Shown: positions 40,577 to 49,710, counted from the first letter of the stretch. The stretch is DNA of 64,000 nt from Haloplanus salinarum (GCF_024498175.1 NZ_CP101823.1:1-64000); one strand, 5' to 3'. Translations and numbers: made by a program. Notes: generated from the sequence alone by a model not told the origin.

Positions 40577-41746
40577 ATGCAGAGCTTCGTCCAAGACGCC
40601 ATCGAACACGAGGAAGCCGAGGACCGCGGCGCCGACGACGACGACGAGTTCGGCAACCCGCGGATCGTCATCGTCGGCGCCGGCGGTGCCGGTAACAACA
40701 CGGTCAACCGACTGTACAACATCGGCGTCGACGGCGCCGAGACGGTCGCGATCAACACCGACAAACAGCACCTGAAGATGATCGAGGCCGACACGAAGAT
40801 CCTCGTCGGCAAGTCGCTCACGCAGGGGCTGGGTGCCGGTGGCGACCCCTCGATGGGCGAGCGTGCGACCGAGATGGCCCAAGGGACGATCAAGGAGGTC
40901 CTCGACGAGGCGGACCTCGTGTTCGTCACCGCCGGGATGGGCGGCGGGACCGGGACCGGTGCCGCGCCCGTCGTCTCCAAGATCGCCAAGGAACAGGGTG
41001 CCATCGTCGTCGGCATGGTGTCGACGCCGTTCAACGTCGAGCGCGCCCGCACGGTCAAAGCCGAGGAGGGACTCGAGAAACTCCGCGGCGAGGCCGACTC
41101 GATCATCGTCCTCGACAACAACCGCCTGCTCGATTACGTCCCGAACCTGCCTATCGGCAAAGCGTTCTCGGTGATGGACCAGATCATCGCCGAGACGGTC
41201 AAGGGTATCAGCGAGACCATCACCCAGCCCTCGCTCATCAACCTGGACTACGCGGACATGTCCACGATCATGAACCAGGGCGGCGTCGCGGTGATGCTCG
41301 TCGGCGAGACCCAGGACAAGAACAAGACCCAGGAGGTCGTCAGCGACGCGATGAACCACCCGCTGTTGGACGTGGACTACCGCGGCGCGTCCGGCGGGCT
41401 CGTCCACATCACCGGTGGACCGGACCTCACGCTGAAGGAGGCCGAAGGTATCGCGAACAATATCACCGAGCGACTGGAGGCGAGCGCCAACGTCATCTGG
41501 GGCGCGCGCATCCAGGAGGAGTACAAGGGCAAGGTACGGGTCATGGCCATCATGACCGGCGTCCAGAGCGCCCAGGTGCTCGGTCCGTCGACCCAGCGGC
41601 AGGCGGAGAAGTCCCGCCGGAGTCTCAACGGCGAGGACGTTTCGGAATTCGACGCGAGCGAGAACGTCGGCCAGGAGCAAGGATCCTGGTCGGACGGCGG
41701 TCGCGATCAGGTCGACCAGCGTAACGGCGTCGACGTGATCCGGTAG
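40577..41746 (+). CDS. ftsZ2: cell-division GTPase FtsZ2
   Basis: 389 residues. Tubulin/FtsZ motifs: [29 protein letters not shown], the G-box [15 protein letters not shown], and [18 protein letters not shown]; the T7 loop region is [21 protein letters not shown]. The variant and its cdrS partner identify FtsZ2, the haloarchaeal paralogue mainly responsible for constriction, with FtsZ1 acting in ring assembly. The C-terminal tail ([32 protein letters not shown]) ends in a short conserved-looking peptide that could bind partners. The ATG at 40577 is preferred to the GTG at 40571. Confidence 0.95.
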   Translation: MQSFVQDAIEHEEAEDRGADDDDEFGNPRIVIVGAGGAGNNTVNRLYNIGVDGAETVAINTDKQHLKMIEADTKILVGKSLTQGLGAGGDPSMGERATEMAQGTIKEVLDEADLVFVTAGMGGGTGTGAAPVVSKIAKEQGAIVVGMVSTPFNVERARTVKAEEGLEKLRGEADSIIVLDNNRLLDYVPNLPIGKAFSVMDQIIAETVKGISETITQPSLINLDYADMSTIMNQGGVAVMLVGETQDKNKTQEVVSDAMNHPLLDVDYRGASGGLVHITGGPDLTLKEAEGIANNITERLEASANVIWGARIQEEYKGKVRVMAIMTGVQSAQVLGPSTQRQAEKSRRSLNGEDVSEFDASENVGQEQGSWSDGGRDQVDQRNGVDVIR

Positions 41747-41814
41747 CGACCGCGAAGCTCCGTTCGTCTTCGACGCGACCAGCGACCGCGTCTTACAGTT
41801 GTTCGAGGCGAAAG

Positions 41815-41834
41815 CCCACGGCTTTAGCCGTGGG
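41815..41834 (+). repeat. left-end hairpin of the element
   Basis: A 9-bp perfect stem with a 2-base loop; AAAG lies immediately 5'. In IS608 this tetranucleotide pairs with the TTAC cleavage site and guides the Y1 transposase. Confidence 0.85.
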
Positions 41835-42271
41835 ATGAAGCCGACACGGTGGGGGGACAATCCACGGGCCACCAGCCAGCCGGGAGTTGTGTCCCGAATC
41901 GTTAAGTTTGGCCCTCCCGTACTGTGTTGTGACGGCGTTCCCCGGTTGTGGCACGGGGTCTTCGACCCCAACGGACGCTTCGCGTCCACAGCCCGCCGGG
42001 TAAGAAAGCCGAACCCAGTCCACGGCGTAACACGCGAGGTGACGCGACCCGTGGTACCCAGTTGGCTGAATACCCGACCGTGGAGGCCCGAACCGGTATT
42101 CGGGCCGTCGAAGCGCCCGGCGCGTCCGGGTGGGAAGGCCCGTTTGGCCGGGCTGTACGCGCTGGAAAGCACGTTCGGGGTCGTAACCGAACGGCCACCG
42201 TCGAACGCCCCACGCGAAAGCGTACTTGAGGGCCGAGGAAACGCGCAACCTTGAACTCCCCTTCGGGGAAT

Positions 42272-42291
42272 CCCACGGCTGAAGCCGTGGG
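42272..42291 (+). repeat. right-end hairpin of the element
   Basis: A 9-bp perfect stem with the loop ga, identical in its arms to the left hairpin; GAAT lies immediately 5' and TCAA seven bases 3' (42298-42301). Confidence 0.85.
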
Positions 42292-42297
42292 AGGAGG

Positions 42298-43263
42298 TCA
42301 AACCGCTTCGATCGACTCGACCAGCCGGCACTTCCGACAGATCCTGCCGCCCGTGCTCGACCCACAGCGGTCGCACTCGCCGAGGTCGGCCCCGTCGTCA
42401 TCGCGGTACCGTTCGGCGGCCAACTCGGCGAGTTCCTCGTAGCCCGCCATGATCGAGTGTCGCGTCCCGGGGTGGTCCTCCTCCATGCCGAGCAACAGCT
42501 CCTGGATCTCGCCCCGATAGGCCTCGCTCGCGTGCGGACACTCCGTGATGTGGGCGGGGAGGTCCGCCAGGTGGGCGTACAGCGCCACCTCCTTCTCGGG
42601 CACGTCCCGCAGGGGCTTGGCCCGGGGGACGAAGTGTGCCGTCTCGGCCCGCCGGTCGAACGGCCCGAGGCTCGCGTCGAAATGTTTGGCCATCTGTTTC
42701 AGATCCCCCTCGAAGAAGTTCATCAGCGCCGTCTGGGCCTCGTCGTCGAGATTGTGGCCCGTCAGCAGTTTGTCGGCATCGAGTTCGTCGGCGTACGACT
42801 CCAGGAGGTCGCGGCGGAACACGCCGCAGTACGCGCAGGCGGCCATGTCCTCGGGGTCCTTCTCGACCACGTCGTCCATGCGGACGCCGAGTTCGTCGGC
42901 GTACGACACCACCTCGTGACGGAGGTCGAGCTCCGCCGTCAGCGCCCGGGAGGCGTCGAGGCTCTCGTCGCGATACCCCTCGATCCCCTCGTGGATCGAG
43001 AGGGCGACGAGTTCGACGCGAGGGTCGCGGCCGAACGTCTCGGCCAGGAGGTGCGTCAGGACGACGCTGTCCTTGCCGCCGGAGAGGCCGATCACCCACG
43101 TCTCCGGATCCTCGGGCGAGGCGTCCGCCGGGAGGAGGCCGTCCTCACGGACCCGACGGCGCACCCGCTTCTCGACCGAGGCGCGAAAGTGGTCGTCACA
43201 GAGGTGGGCCCCCGAGTAGGCCGCGTGCATCACCGCCTCGCGGCCGCACCTGTCACAGTCCAT
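42298..43263 (-). CDS. tRNA 2-thiolation protein, TtuA/NcsA-like PP-loop ATPase
   Basis: 321 residues from the ATG at 43263 (MDCDRCGREAVMHAAYSGAHLCDDHF), an N-terminal zinc finger. The PP-loop is VIGLSGGKDSVVLTHLL, with further CAYCGVFRRDLL and LLTGHNLDDEAQTALMNFF containing the catalytic cysteines and Asp. A C-terminal zinc finger is CDRCGSSTGGRICRKC. These are the marks of the TtuA/Ncs6 group (TIGR00269 type), which adenylates and thiolates uridine in tRNA. The TGA stop overlaps the TCAA end of the mobile element, so the last three bases of the gene come from the insertion. Confidence 0.9.
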   Translation of the reverse strand: MDCDRCGREAVMHAAYSGAHLCDDHFRASVEKRVRRRVREDGLLPADASPEDPETWVIGLSGGKDSVVLTHLLAETFGRDPRVELVALSIHEGIEGYRDESLDASRALTAELDLRHEVVSYADELGVRMDDVVEKDPEDMAACAYCGVFRRDLLESYADELDADKLLTGHNLDDEAQTALMNFFEGDLKQMAKHFDASLGPFDRRAETAHFVPRAKPLRDVPEKEVALYAHLADLPAHITECPHASEAYRGEIQELLLGMEEDHPGTRHSIMAGYEELAELAAERYRDDDGADLGECDRCGSSTGGRICRKCRLVESIEAV

Positions 43264-43345
43264 CGCCGCCACGTTGCCGGCCGGCCCGTATCACGGTTTC
43301 GTCTCCGCCAGAACGGTTTTGGCCGGGCGGCCGCAAACGGGGACG

Positions 43346-44026
43346 ATGGACCGAGACGCGGCGCTCGATCGGGTGGCCGAAATCGTCGACTGCGTGGACC
43401 AGGCTGCGGCCGACGGACCGACCGACGGCGACGATCCCGCGCTCCTCCCGGTGCCCGTCCGCGAGGTGTGGGTGTACGGCGACGTCGCCCTCGGCCTCGA
43501 CCCCCTCGACCGCCTCGACGTGTACGTCACCAAGGACCTCCTCATGCGCGGCGACGCCGACCGCGCGGCCGACTTCGAGGAACGGTTCGGCGTCGCCGGC
43601 GTCGGCAAGACCGTCGACGCCGATTGGGCCGCGGCGTATCCGGAGCACCTCCGGGCGAACGACGGCGGGCACGCGGCACCCGAGCGCTGTCTCGCCGCCC
43701 ACCTCGTCGACGACGACGAACCCATCCACCTGGAGGTGTGCAACGCCTCCTTCACCGACAACGTCACCCAGCGGCTGAAGGGGGCGATGGCCCGGGAGGC
43801 CTACGGCGAGATCCTCGATCCGCGGGGGGTCTGTCTGTGGGCCGACGGCCGCCGCGACGACGACGCGATGGCGAAACTCCGCGGCGGGGAACTCGCCTTC
43901 CCGACGCTCCCGGGGGCCCTGGAGATGCTCGGGCTGGACGAGTCCACCGCCACCGAGGCCGCCGACGCGATGCGCGCCCGCCGCGCCGAGCGGACGGGAC
44001 GGACCGTCCGCGGCGACGTGGTGTGA
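43346..44026 (+). CDS. conserved haloarchaeal protein, DUF7095-like
   Basis: A 226-residue acidic protein starting MDRDAALDRVAEIVDCVDQAAADG. The segment VPVREVWVYGDVALGLDPLDRLDVYVTKDLLM looks like the first strands of a nucleotidyltransferase-type fold, but no catalytic GS-x-DxD set is complete. It resembles a conserved haloarchaeal family (DUF7095, from memory). The gene lies head to head with the tRNA thiolation gene, whose start is 82 bases away, and a gttttggcc TATA candidate is about 30 bases upstream. Confidence 0.72.
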   Translation: MDRDAALDRVAEIVDCVDQAAADGPTDGDDPALLPVPVREVWVYGDVALGLDPLDRLDVYVTKDLLMRGDADRAADFEERFGVAGVGKTVDADWAAAYPEHLRANDGGHAAPERCLAAHLVDDDEPIHLEVCNASFTDNVTQRLKGAMAREAYGEILDPRGVCLWADGRRDDDAMAKLRGGELAFPTLPGALEMLGLDESTATEAADAMRARRAERTGRTVRGDVV

Positions 44027-44129
44027 GCGAACGGGTGACGCCGGCGGCTCCACGCGGGACGGCGGCGTCACGCGACCGCGACCCGCCCCGCGGCGACGGT
44101 CAGGGCACGGGGGTGCTGGCCACCCCCTC

Positions 44130-44942
44130 CTATTTGAACTCTCGCGCCGCCGGCGCCCGTCCGACGGTCACGTCGAAGGGTACCACCTCGGCTCGACGGT
44201 AGGTACCCGCCTGCATCGCCTCGACTACCTCCCGTCCCATCGTCCGCCACGCCGACCGGAGGTCGTCGTACTCGTCGCCGACCGCCCGCTGGAGTTCCGT
44301 CTCGTGGTCGGCCAGCCCCGCCCCCGTCGCCTTCCGCGTCGCGTCCCGCAGGTCGCCCTCGTCGTACGGCGGTTCGATCACCTTCCGGTGGTAATGTCTC
44401 CGGGTGGTCACGTCGACGAGGCCCGCGGCCTCGAAGGCGTCGACCGCCCGCTCGCCGAGCGCGACGTCCGTGCCGACCCCCGCGAGGTACGCCTCCCGGA
44501 CCCGGCGTTCGAGTTCGACCTCGCGGTCCACCGTCGACTCGACCGCCACGTCGGCGTTGTCGGGTTCGACGGCGGCCACGTGGTCGGTCGCGACGCGGCG
44601 GAACTCCCGGAGCGTCGCGGCCGGATCGGGTAGGTTCACGAGCAGCGCCTGACACGTCACGAGGTCGAACGCCCCGTCGGCGACCGGCAGGCGTTCGGCG
44701 TCGCCGGCGACGACCGGGCACTCGGTCTCCGCGCGGGCGACGGCCAGGAGTTCGGGGTCGGCGTCGAGGCCAACCACCTCGCCGCCGGACTCCTCGGCGA
44801 GCACCCGCGTGAGTTCGCCCGTCCCGCAGCCGACATCGAGGATCCGTTCCCGGTCGGACAGGGCGAGTGCGTCCAGCGCCTCCCGCGAGGACCACAGCCC
44901 CGCCCGCGTCCGCCGGAGGTAGTCGGCCGAGAATCTGCGCAC
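44130..44942 (-). CDS. class I SAM-dependent methyltransferase
   Basis: 270 residues, GTG start at 44942. SAM-binding motif I is RILDVGCGTGELTRVLAEE; motif II region VVGLDADPELLAVARAE; then PVVAGDAERLPVADGAFDLVTCQALLVNLPDP, the UbiE/type-11 pattern. The C-terminal half (VEAMQAGTYRRAEVVPFDVTVGRAP) is the acceptor domain. The substrate is unknown; the family includes quinone and small-molecule methylases. It is followed upstream on the same strand by the secreted hydrolase gene, at a 29-base spacing, so co-transcription is possible. Confidence 0.85.
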   Translation of the reverse strand: MRRFSADYLRRTRAGLWSSREALDALALSDRERILDVGCGTGELTRVLAEESGGEVVGLDADPELLAVARAETECPVVAGDAERLPVADGAFDLVTCQALLVNLPDPAATLREFRRVATDHVAAVEPDNADVAVESTVDREVELERRVREAYLAGVGTDVALGERAVDAFEAAGLVDVTTRRHYHRKVIEPPYDEGDLRDATRKATGAGLADHETELQRAVGDEYDDLRSAWRTMGREVVEAMQAGTYRRAEVVPFDVTVGRAPAAREFK

Positions 44943-44971
44943 GCCGGCCCTACCTCCTCGGTCCCCAAAAG

Positions 44972-46186
44972 TCAGTCGTCATCGCGGGCGGCGAGCGCCC
45001 CGCCGAGGAGGGCGGCGAGCGCCGCCGGCACGCCGAACCCCGGCGCGGTGCCCGCCGTCGGCGTGGCCGTCGCCGTCGGCGTTTCGGTCGGGGTGGGTGT
45101 GGCCGTCGCCGTTCCGGTGGTCGTCGTGGTCGCCTCGCTACCCGGGACCAGCGTCGCCACCACCCCAGCGTGGTCGGACGGCCAGAGCCGGTCGCCGTCG
45201 GCGGAGACGCGGGCGGTCGGATCGGCGCCCACGCGGCGCACGTCGCTCGCCCGCAGTCCGCCCCGGACGAGCACGTGATCGATCCGCGAGTCGAGCGACG
45301 GCTCGGCGTTCCGGAGGTCGGCCGCGTGACAGCAGGTCGCGCCCGCGTCGCCGACGTCGTCGAACGATTCCACGAGGCGGTCGTACGCCGTCGTCGACGC
45401 CCCGGGGCCGCTGTTGATGTCGCCGACGAGGACCGCGGGATCCGATCGGTCGGCGAGGGTGTCGAGCGTCTCCGTCGCCTGTGCCGCCCGCGTCTCGGCC
45501 GACGCCGATTCGAGGTGCGTGGTACAGACCGTCAGCCGGTGGCCGTCGACCGTCGCGTCGGCGACGGCGTAGCCGCGTTCGATCGTCACCTCCCGGTCCG
45601 AGCGCGACAGCGAGAGCGCGGCGTCGAAGGTGTCCGCCGTCGCGCCGTTCGTCTCGACCGACTCCCGCGCGAGCAACAGGTCGCGGTCGGTCAGCCGCAC
45701 CGTCCGCTCTTCGCCGTCCACCGTCGCCGGCACCGTGAGGTCGGCCCCGGCCGTCGCCGCGACGACCCGGTAGGGTTGCCCGCGGGCCGCGAGCCGCGAG
45801 AGGAGCGTCTCCCGGAAGTCGTAGCGTACGTCGGTCGCGTCGCCGCCCGGCGGTCCCGTCCGGACCAGCGCCGCCTCCTGTATCCCGACCAGCGCCGGTT
45901 CGGCCCGGGCGAGTTCCGCGGCGACCGCGTCCAGTCGCGCCGCGACCTGGCTGCGGTCGACCGCCGCGAGGAGTTCGCCCGCCGTCTCGCGGACCGCGTC
46001 CGGCCCTTCCGCGGCGGCCCCGAGGAGTCGAAAGAGGTCGGCGCCCAGATAGCAGTTGCGCGTGGCGACGGTCACGCCGTCCGTGGTGGCGGCCCGCCCC
46101 GTTCCGGCGCCCGTTCCGAGTCCGACCGCGACGCCGGCGGCGCCGACGCCGGCCCGGAGCGCCGTCCGTCGAGAAACGTCGTCCAT
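44972..46186 (-). CDS. secreted endonuclease/exonuclease/phosphatase-family protein with PGF-CTERM
   Basis: 404 residues from the ATG at 46186. A Tat signal (SRRTALRAGVGAAGVAVGLG) is followed by the DNase I-like EEP fold: ATRNCYLGADL, GIQEAALVRTG (metal Glu), TTHLESAS, VGDINSGPGAS and SDHAGVVATL (the catalytic Asp-His). A Thr/Ala/Pro spacer leads to a C-terminal PGF-CTERM-like end (APGFGVPAALAALLGGALAARDDD), the archaeosortase A signal, so the protein is processed to lipid attachment. It may hydrolyse extracellular DNA or phosphoesters; this is family inference. Confidence 0.88.
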   Translation of the reverse strand: MDDVSRRTALRAGVGAAGVAVGLGTGAGTGRAATTDGVTVATRNCYLGADLFRLLGAAAEGPDAVRETAGELLAAVDRSQVAARLDAVAAELARAEPALVGIQEAALVRTGPPGGDATDVRYDFRETLLSRLAARGQPYRVVAATAGADLTVPATVDGEERTVRLTDRDLLLARESVETNGATADTFDAALSLSRSDREVTIERGYAVADATVDGHRLTVCTTHLESASAETRAAQATETLDTLADRSDPAVLVGDINSGPGASTTAYDRLVESFDDVGDAGATCCHAADLRNAEPSLDSRIDHVLVRGGLRASDVRRVGADPTARVSADGDRLWPSDHAGVVATLVPGSEATTTTTGTATATPTPTETPTATATPTAGTAPGFGVPAALAALLGGALAARDDD

Positions 46187-46227
46187 TCGTCGCGTCGTAG
46201 GGACGGTCCGCCCAAAAGCGGTCCGGC

Positions 46228-47061
46228 CTACGCCCCGTTCCGGAGGTCGCGCACCCGCTCGATGTTCCACGCGAAGCCTTTGCCGTCCTCGGTGGGCGTC
46301 TCCAGCACGAACGGCAGGTCGGTCAGATCGGGGTGGGTGACGATCCGGCGCATGCCGTCGACGCCGATCAGCCCCTCGCCGACGTGGGCGTGTTCGTCCT
46401 TGTTCGTCCCGCAGGCGTGTTTGGAGTCGTTGAGGTGGAGACAGTGGAGGTGTTCGAGGCCGACCACGTCGTCGAACTCGTCGACGACGTCGTCGACGCC
46501 CGCGGGCGTCGAGAGGTCGTACCCCGCGGCGAAGGCGTGAGCCGTGTCCAGACAGACCCCTAGGTCGTGGCGGCTCTCCGCCAGCACCGTCGCGAGGTGT
46601 TCGAACTCGCCGCCGAGTTTCGTCCCGCTGCCCGCGTCGCTCTCCACGAGGACGGTCACGTCCCCGGGCACGTCGAGTTCGTCGAGGGCGCTCACGGCGT
46701 TGTCGAGGCCGCCGTCGACGCCCGCACCCGTGTGAGCGCCCAGGTGGACGTTCACGTACTCGATGCCCAGTTTCGACGCGGCGTCGACCTCGGCCTGCAT
46801 ACTGTCGATGGACTTCTCGCGCAGGTCCGCTTTGGGGGTACAGAGGTTGACGAGGTACGAGGAGTGGATCACCCAGGGGCCGTCGAGGTGCTGGGCGGTC
46901 CCCTCGCGGAAGGCCGCCGCCTCGTCGTCGCCGACGTTCGGGTCCTGCCAGACCTGCGGCGAGTGGGTGAAGATCTGTCCGCAGTTGCCGTCGACTTCGC
47001 GCTGGTTGTCGACCGCGTTGTCGACACCGCCAGCGATGGATACGTGTGCTCCGACTCGCAT
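46228..47061 (-). CDS. nfo: endonuclease IV
   Basis: A 277-residue TIM-barrel enzyme with the AP endonuclease IV signature [18 protein letters not shown], then [52 protein letters not shown] and [25 protein letters not shown], and [13 protein letters not shown]. All metal-binding His, Glu and Asp positions look intact. It cleaves abasic sites in base excision repair. The start ATG at 47061 is the family start; the redoxin gene is divergent. Confidence 0.94.
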   Translation of the reverse strand: MRVGAHVSIAGGVDNAVDNQREVDGNCGQIFTHSPQVWQDPNVGDDEAAAFREGTAQHLDGPWVIHSSYLVNLCTPKADLREKSIDSMQAEVDAASKLGIEYVNVHLGAHTGAGVDGGLDNAVSALDELDVPGDVTVLVESDAGSGTKLGGEFEHLATVLAESRHDLGVCLDTAHAFAAGYDLSTPAGVDDVVDEFDDVVGLEHLHCLHLNDSKHACGTNKDEHAHVGEGLIGVDGMRRIVTHPDLTDLPFVLETPTEDGKGFAWNIERVRDLRNGA

Positions 47062-47143
47062 ACCGGAGCGAGGACACCGGCGCGCAAAGGCGCTTCGAAT
47101 CGGTAGGCGAACGGTTTTGTCACCCCCGCCCGAACGCGGCCCT

Positions 47144-47683
47144 ATGGCACGGGAAGAGCCGGTCGCAGTGGGGGAGACGGCCCCGGACGTCGGCGCGATG
47201 CTCGTCCGTCCGGACGGGACCGTCGAGGAGACGACGCTGGGGGCGCTCACCGACGACCGTCCGGTGTTGCTCAGCTTCTACACCGTCGACTTCAGCCCCG
47301 ACTGCATCGACGAGTGGTGTTCGTTCCGCGATTTCGACTGGTTCTCCAGCGGCGAACACGTCCAGGTGGTCGGCGCCAGCAAGTCGAGCGCCGGCCTCCA
47401 CCGGCGCTTCATCGACTACCTCGGGCTGAACTTCCCGCTCTTTGCCGACACCGACCTCGAACTGTCCGACGCCTTCGGGGTCACCTACCGCGCCCTCGGG
47501 ATCACCCGTCGGTCGCGACGCTCCTGTTTCCTCCTCGATTCCGACCGGCGGGTGCGGTATCGGTGGCTGAGCGATCACTGGCTCGATCCGACCCGCGACA
47601 AACCGCCCGTCGACGCGATCCACGACGCCGTCACCGAGGAACTCGACGTCTCCGGCCCCGAGACGTTCGTGTTCTGCGGGTCC
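47144..47683 (+). CDS. redoxin (AhpC/TSA-like), no stop codon at the expected end
   Basis: The conserved part is about 180 residues from the ATG at 47144: [110 protein letters not shown]. This is the thioredoxin-fold peroxiredoxin group; Cys in SPDCIDEWC would be the peroxidatic pair. The reading frame does not stop at the usual position near 47680. It stays open to 48700, antisense across the lipoate ligase gene; a TGA in the +1 frame is at 47691-47693. The coordinates given cover only the conserved part. A frameshift, a lost stop or an assembly error are all possible. Confidence 0.75.
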
Positions 47684-48514
47684 CTACCGCTGACCCGGCC
47701 GCCGCCTCGTCCACGTCTCGGCGCCGTACTTCTCCGCCGCCAGTTCGCGGCCCCGCGACAGTTCCGCGTCCGTCCATGCGCCCGTCTCGGCGTCCGCCCA
47801 CTCCCGGAGCGACGACTCGACGGCCGCCACCGCCGTCGCCCGGTCGACGTCGGCGTGGTCCGCGATGCCGGTCACGCGCTCGCGGAACGTCTCGGCGTCG
47901 GCGCCCGGGTCCGCGAAGACCGAGAGGTGTCGCTCCGGGGACACCGCGTAGGTGAGCGATCCGTGCTGGACGACGGCATCGGCCCGGCGGTGCTGGGCGT
48001 TGCCGCTCACCTTCCGGGGGCCGTCCGCCCCCGGCACGACCACGTCGTGAGCGGGGTGGAGTTCCCGCAGGTAGCAGGCGGGCTCGTGGACCGCCGGCCG
48101 TCCGGTCTCCGCGAACCGCGCGGGGACGCCGAGGCGGTCGAAGGCGTCGAGGATCGGCGTACAGAGGCGACGGTAGGATTCGACCAGGTCCCCGGGGAGT
48201 TCCCCGTCGGGCGCGACGATGGTGTAGGAGATGTCGCCGTGGGCGTCGTGGTAGATGCCGCCGCCGCCCGTGGGACGGCGGGTGACGCCGATCCCCTCGC
48301 GCTCGCAGTGGGCCCAGTCGACGGTGTCGGGGTCCTGGTGGTAGCCGAGCGAGAGCGTCCCCGGCTCCCACCGGTAGACCCGGAGGGTCCGGGGACCGCC
48401 CGCTGCGGCCGTCTCGGCTGCCACCTCGTCGAGTGCCATGTTCATCGGGCCCGACCACGCCTCCTCGCGGATCAGGCGCCACTCGCGGTCGGCGAGGGCG
48501 TCGCTCGCGTCCAT
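47684..48514 (-). CDS. lplA: lipoate-protein ligase / lipoyltransferase family
   Basis: 276 residues from the ATG at 48514 (MDASDALADREWRLIREEAWSGPMNMALDEV). The BPL/LplA fold shows LRVYRWEPGTLSLGYHQDP, GVTRRPTGGGGIYHDAHGDISYTIV with the Gly loop and catalytic Lys region PRKVSGNAQHRR, then VQHGSLTY. It should attach lipoate to the E2/GcvH proteins, or octanoate; the ligase versus transferase distinction cannot be made. It is convergent with the redoxin gene. Confidence 0.88.
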   Translation of the reverse strand: MDASDALADREWRLIREEAWSGPMNMALDEVAAETAAAGGPRTLRVYRWEPGTLSLGYHQDPDTVDWAHCEREGIGVTRRPTGGGGIYHDAHGDISYTIVAPDGELPGDLVESYRRLCTPILDAFDRLGVPARFAETGRPAVHEPACYLRELHPAHDVVVPGADGPRKVSGNAQHRRADAVVQHGSLTYAVSPERHLSVFADPGADAETFRERVTGIADHADVDRATAVAAVESSLREWADAETGAWTDAELSRGRELAAEKYGAETWTRRRPGQR

Positions 48515-48573
48515 ACCCCGCCGTTCGTGGCGGGGCCCAAAGGTTCCGTGGTCGGTGTCGTCGTCGAACCGGA

Positions 48574-49551
48574 TCAGGCCGACGCCGCGTCCGCCGTCTC
48601 CGGGCGGTACTCGCCGAGGAGCGACTCGACCGCCCGCCAGTCGACCGGCGGAGCGTGGTCGTCGAGCGCGGCCTCGAAGTCGGTCATCCGGTCGCCGTAG
48701 CGGTCCCGCCACCCGGCCGATCCCTCGTCGGAGCGGTCGTCGATCGACCGCCATCGGTCCTCGAGGTTCGTGAGACGACCGTCGAGGGCGGCGAGGCCCT
48801 CGGCGTCGACGGCGCCGTGGGCGTCGTCCGGACCGGGGTCGGGCCAGTCCCGGAGGTCGTCGACTTCCGCACGGAGGTCGTCGAGCAGGAGTCGGGACAC
48901 CCGGTGTCTGAGGGCGGCGTCGAACCGGACGGTCGCGGGTTCGACGTCCGCACCCACGTCCCCGGCCGTGAGCGCGTCGAGGGTCCTCGCCACGGCGTCG
49001 ACGACGTCCGCCACCGCGTCGACGTCGTCGTCGAGGGCGTCCAGCCGACGGTCGGGGTTCCGGACCCACGCCTCGAACTCCTCGGCGTCGACGCCGAGTT
49101 CGTCGGCGGTGTGCTGGGCGGAATTGGCCGCTGCGTGGAGCCGACGGGTCTCGACGGCCGTCTCGTAGATGGCGCCGGATTCGTTCGCGAGGTCGACGAC
49201 CGACTGCAGTCGGTCGCCGAGGTCGTCGACGCGAGACGTGACCGCCGCGTGCCGCCGCTCGAAGTCGTCGAGACGCTCGGCCACGCTGTCGAGGTGATCG
49301 ACCGCGGCGGCGGCCTCGCGGGCGTCGTCGATCAGCATTCCGGCGTTCTCCACGCGGGTTTCGGGGGTGGATACCACCTTCGAGACGTGAGCGAGCGCGT
49401 CATCGACCGCTTCGCGACGAACCGTTCCCTCCTCGGTCACCCGTTTCAGCGCCGTCCGAACCGCGTCGGGGTCGTCGCCGGTCCTGGCGACGACGTCGTC
49501 CACGGCCGCGTCCAGCGACAGCCCGTCGAGCGAGTCGTCGTGATCGGTCAC
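48574..49551 (-). CDS. coiled-coil protein, halo transducer-like
   Basis: A 325-residue highly acidic protein of mostly long helices (AVDHLDSVAERLDDFERRHAAVTSRVDDLGDRLQSVV; LRHRVSRLLLDDLRAEVDDL). It has no membrane segment and no MCP tip. It resembles the haloarchaeal 'halo transducer' group, sometimes placed beside phosphate genes. The gene is head to head with pstS (160 bases between starts), so a link to phosphate control is possible but unproven. Confidence 0.7.
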   Translation of the reverse strand: MTDHDDSLDGLSLDAAVDDVVARTGDDPDAVRTALKRVTEEGTVRREAVDDALAHVSKVVSTPETRVENAGMLIDDAREAAAAVDHLDSVAERLDDFERRHAAVTSRVDDLGDRLQSVVDLANESGAIYETAVETRRLHAAANSAQHTADELGVDAEEFEAWVRNPDRRLDALDDDVDAVADVVDAVARTLDALTAGDVGADVEPATVRFDAALRHRVSRLLLDDLRAEVDDLRDWPDPGPDDAHGAVDAEGLAALDGRLTNLEDRWRSIDDRSDEGSAGWRDRYGDRMTDFEAALDDHAPPVDWRAVESLLGEYRPETADAASA

Positions 49552-49710
49552 AGGTCACGTTTTCGCCGAGGCGTCGTTATAATCTTCAGTATTAGCACCT
49601 CAGAGGACTATTTTTGCATATATAGCCGAGTGATTGGTACACTGTATCATGGGGGTGGCATCTACCCCTCATATAAACGACCTTTACCGGAACTCCGGGA
49701 AATTCAGGTG
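49552..49710 (+). promoter_or_regulatory. pst operon promoter region
   Basis: An AT-rich gap between the coiled-coil gene and pstS. The most TATA-like stretch is gcatatatag (49616-49625), which would give pstS a leader of about 60 bases. A small imperfect stem (atgggggt near 49648 with acccctcat) lies within that leader. A Pho-type element is likely, but I cannot name a motif. Confidence 0.5.

Larger units (their letters stand above)
41797..42301 (+). mobile_element. 505-bp PATE-like non-autonomous element, IS200/IS605 (IS608) type
   Basis: The ends show the complete IS608-type layout. The flank TTAC is at 41793-41796; the left hairpin is 41815-41834 (cccacggct pairing around tt) with the guide tetranucleotide AAAG directly 5' (41811-41814). 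The right hairpin is 42272-42291, with GAAT directly 5' (42268-42271) and the element end TCAA at 42298-42301. A further hairpin (ccccttcgggg) is at about 42257-42268. No TnpA or TnpB reading frame is present, so it must be mobilised in trans. Such palindrome-associated transposable elements (PATEs) are known from Haloquadratum. The interior is unlike its surroundings and I find no gene in it. Confidence 0.85.

Noticed and set aside
41799-42254. A 151-codon frame inside the mobile element as a tnpB remnant
   Set aside because: No RuvC-type or zinc-finger motif of TnpB can be found in any frame; open frames here follow from GC content.
49700-49710. caggtg before pstS as a Shine-Dalgarno sequence
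   Set aside because: It directly abuts the ATG, so spacing is too short to serve in ribosome binding.
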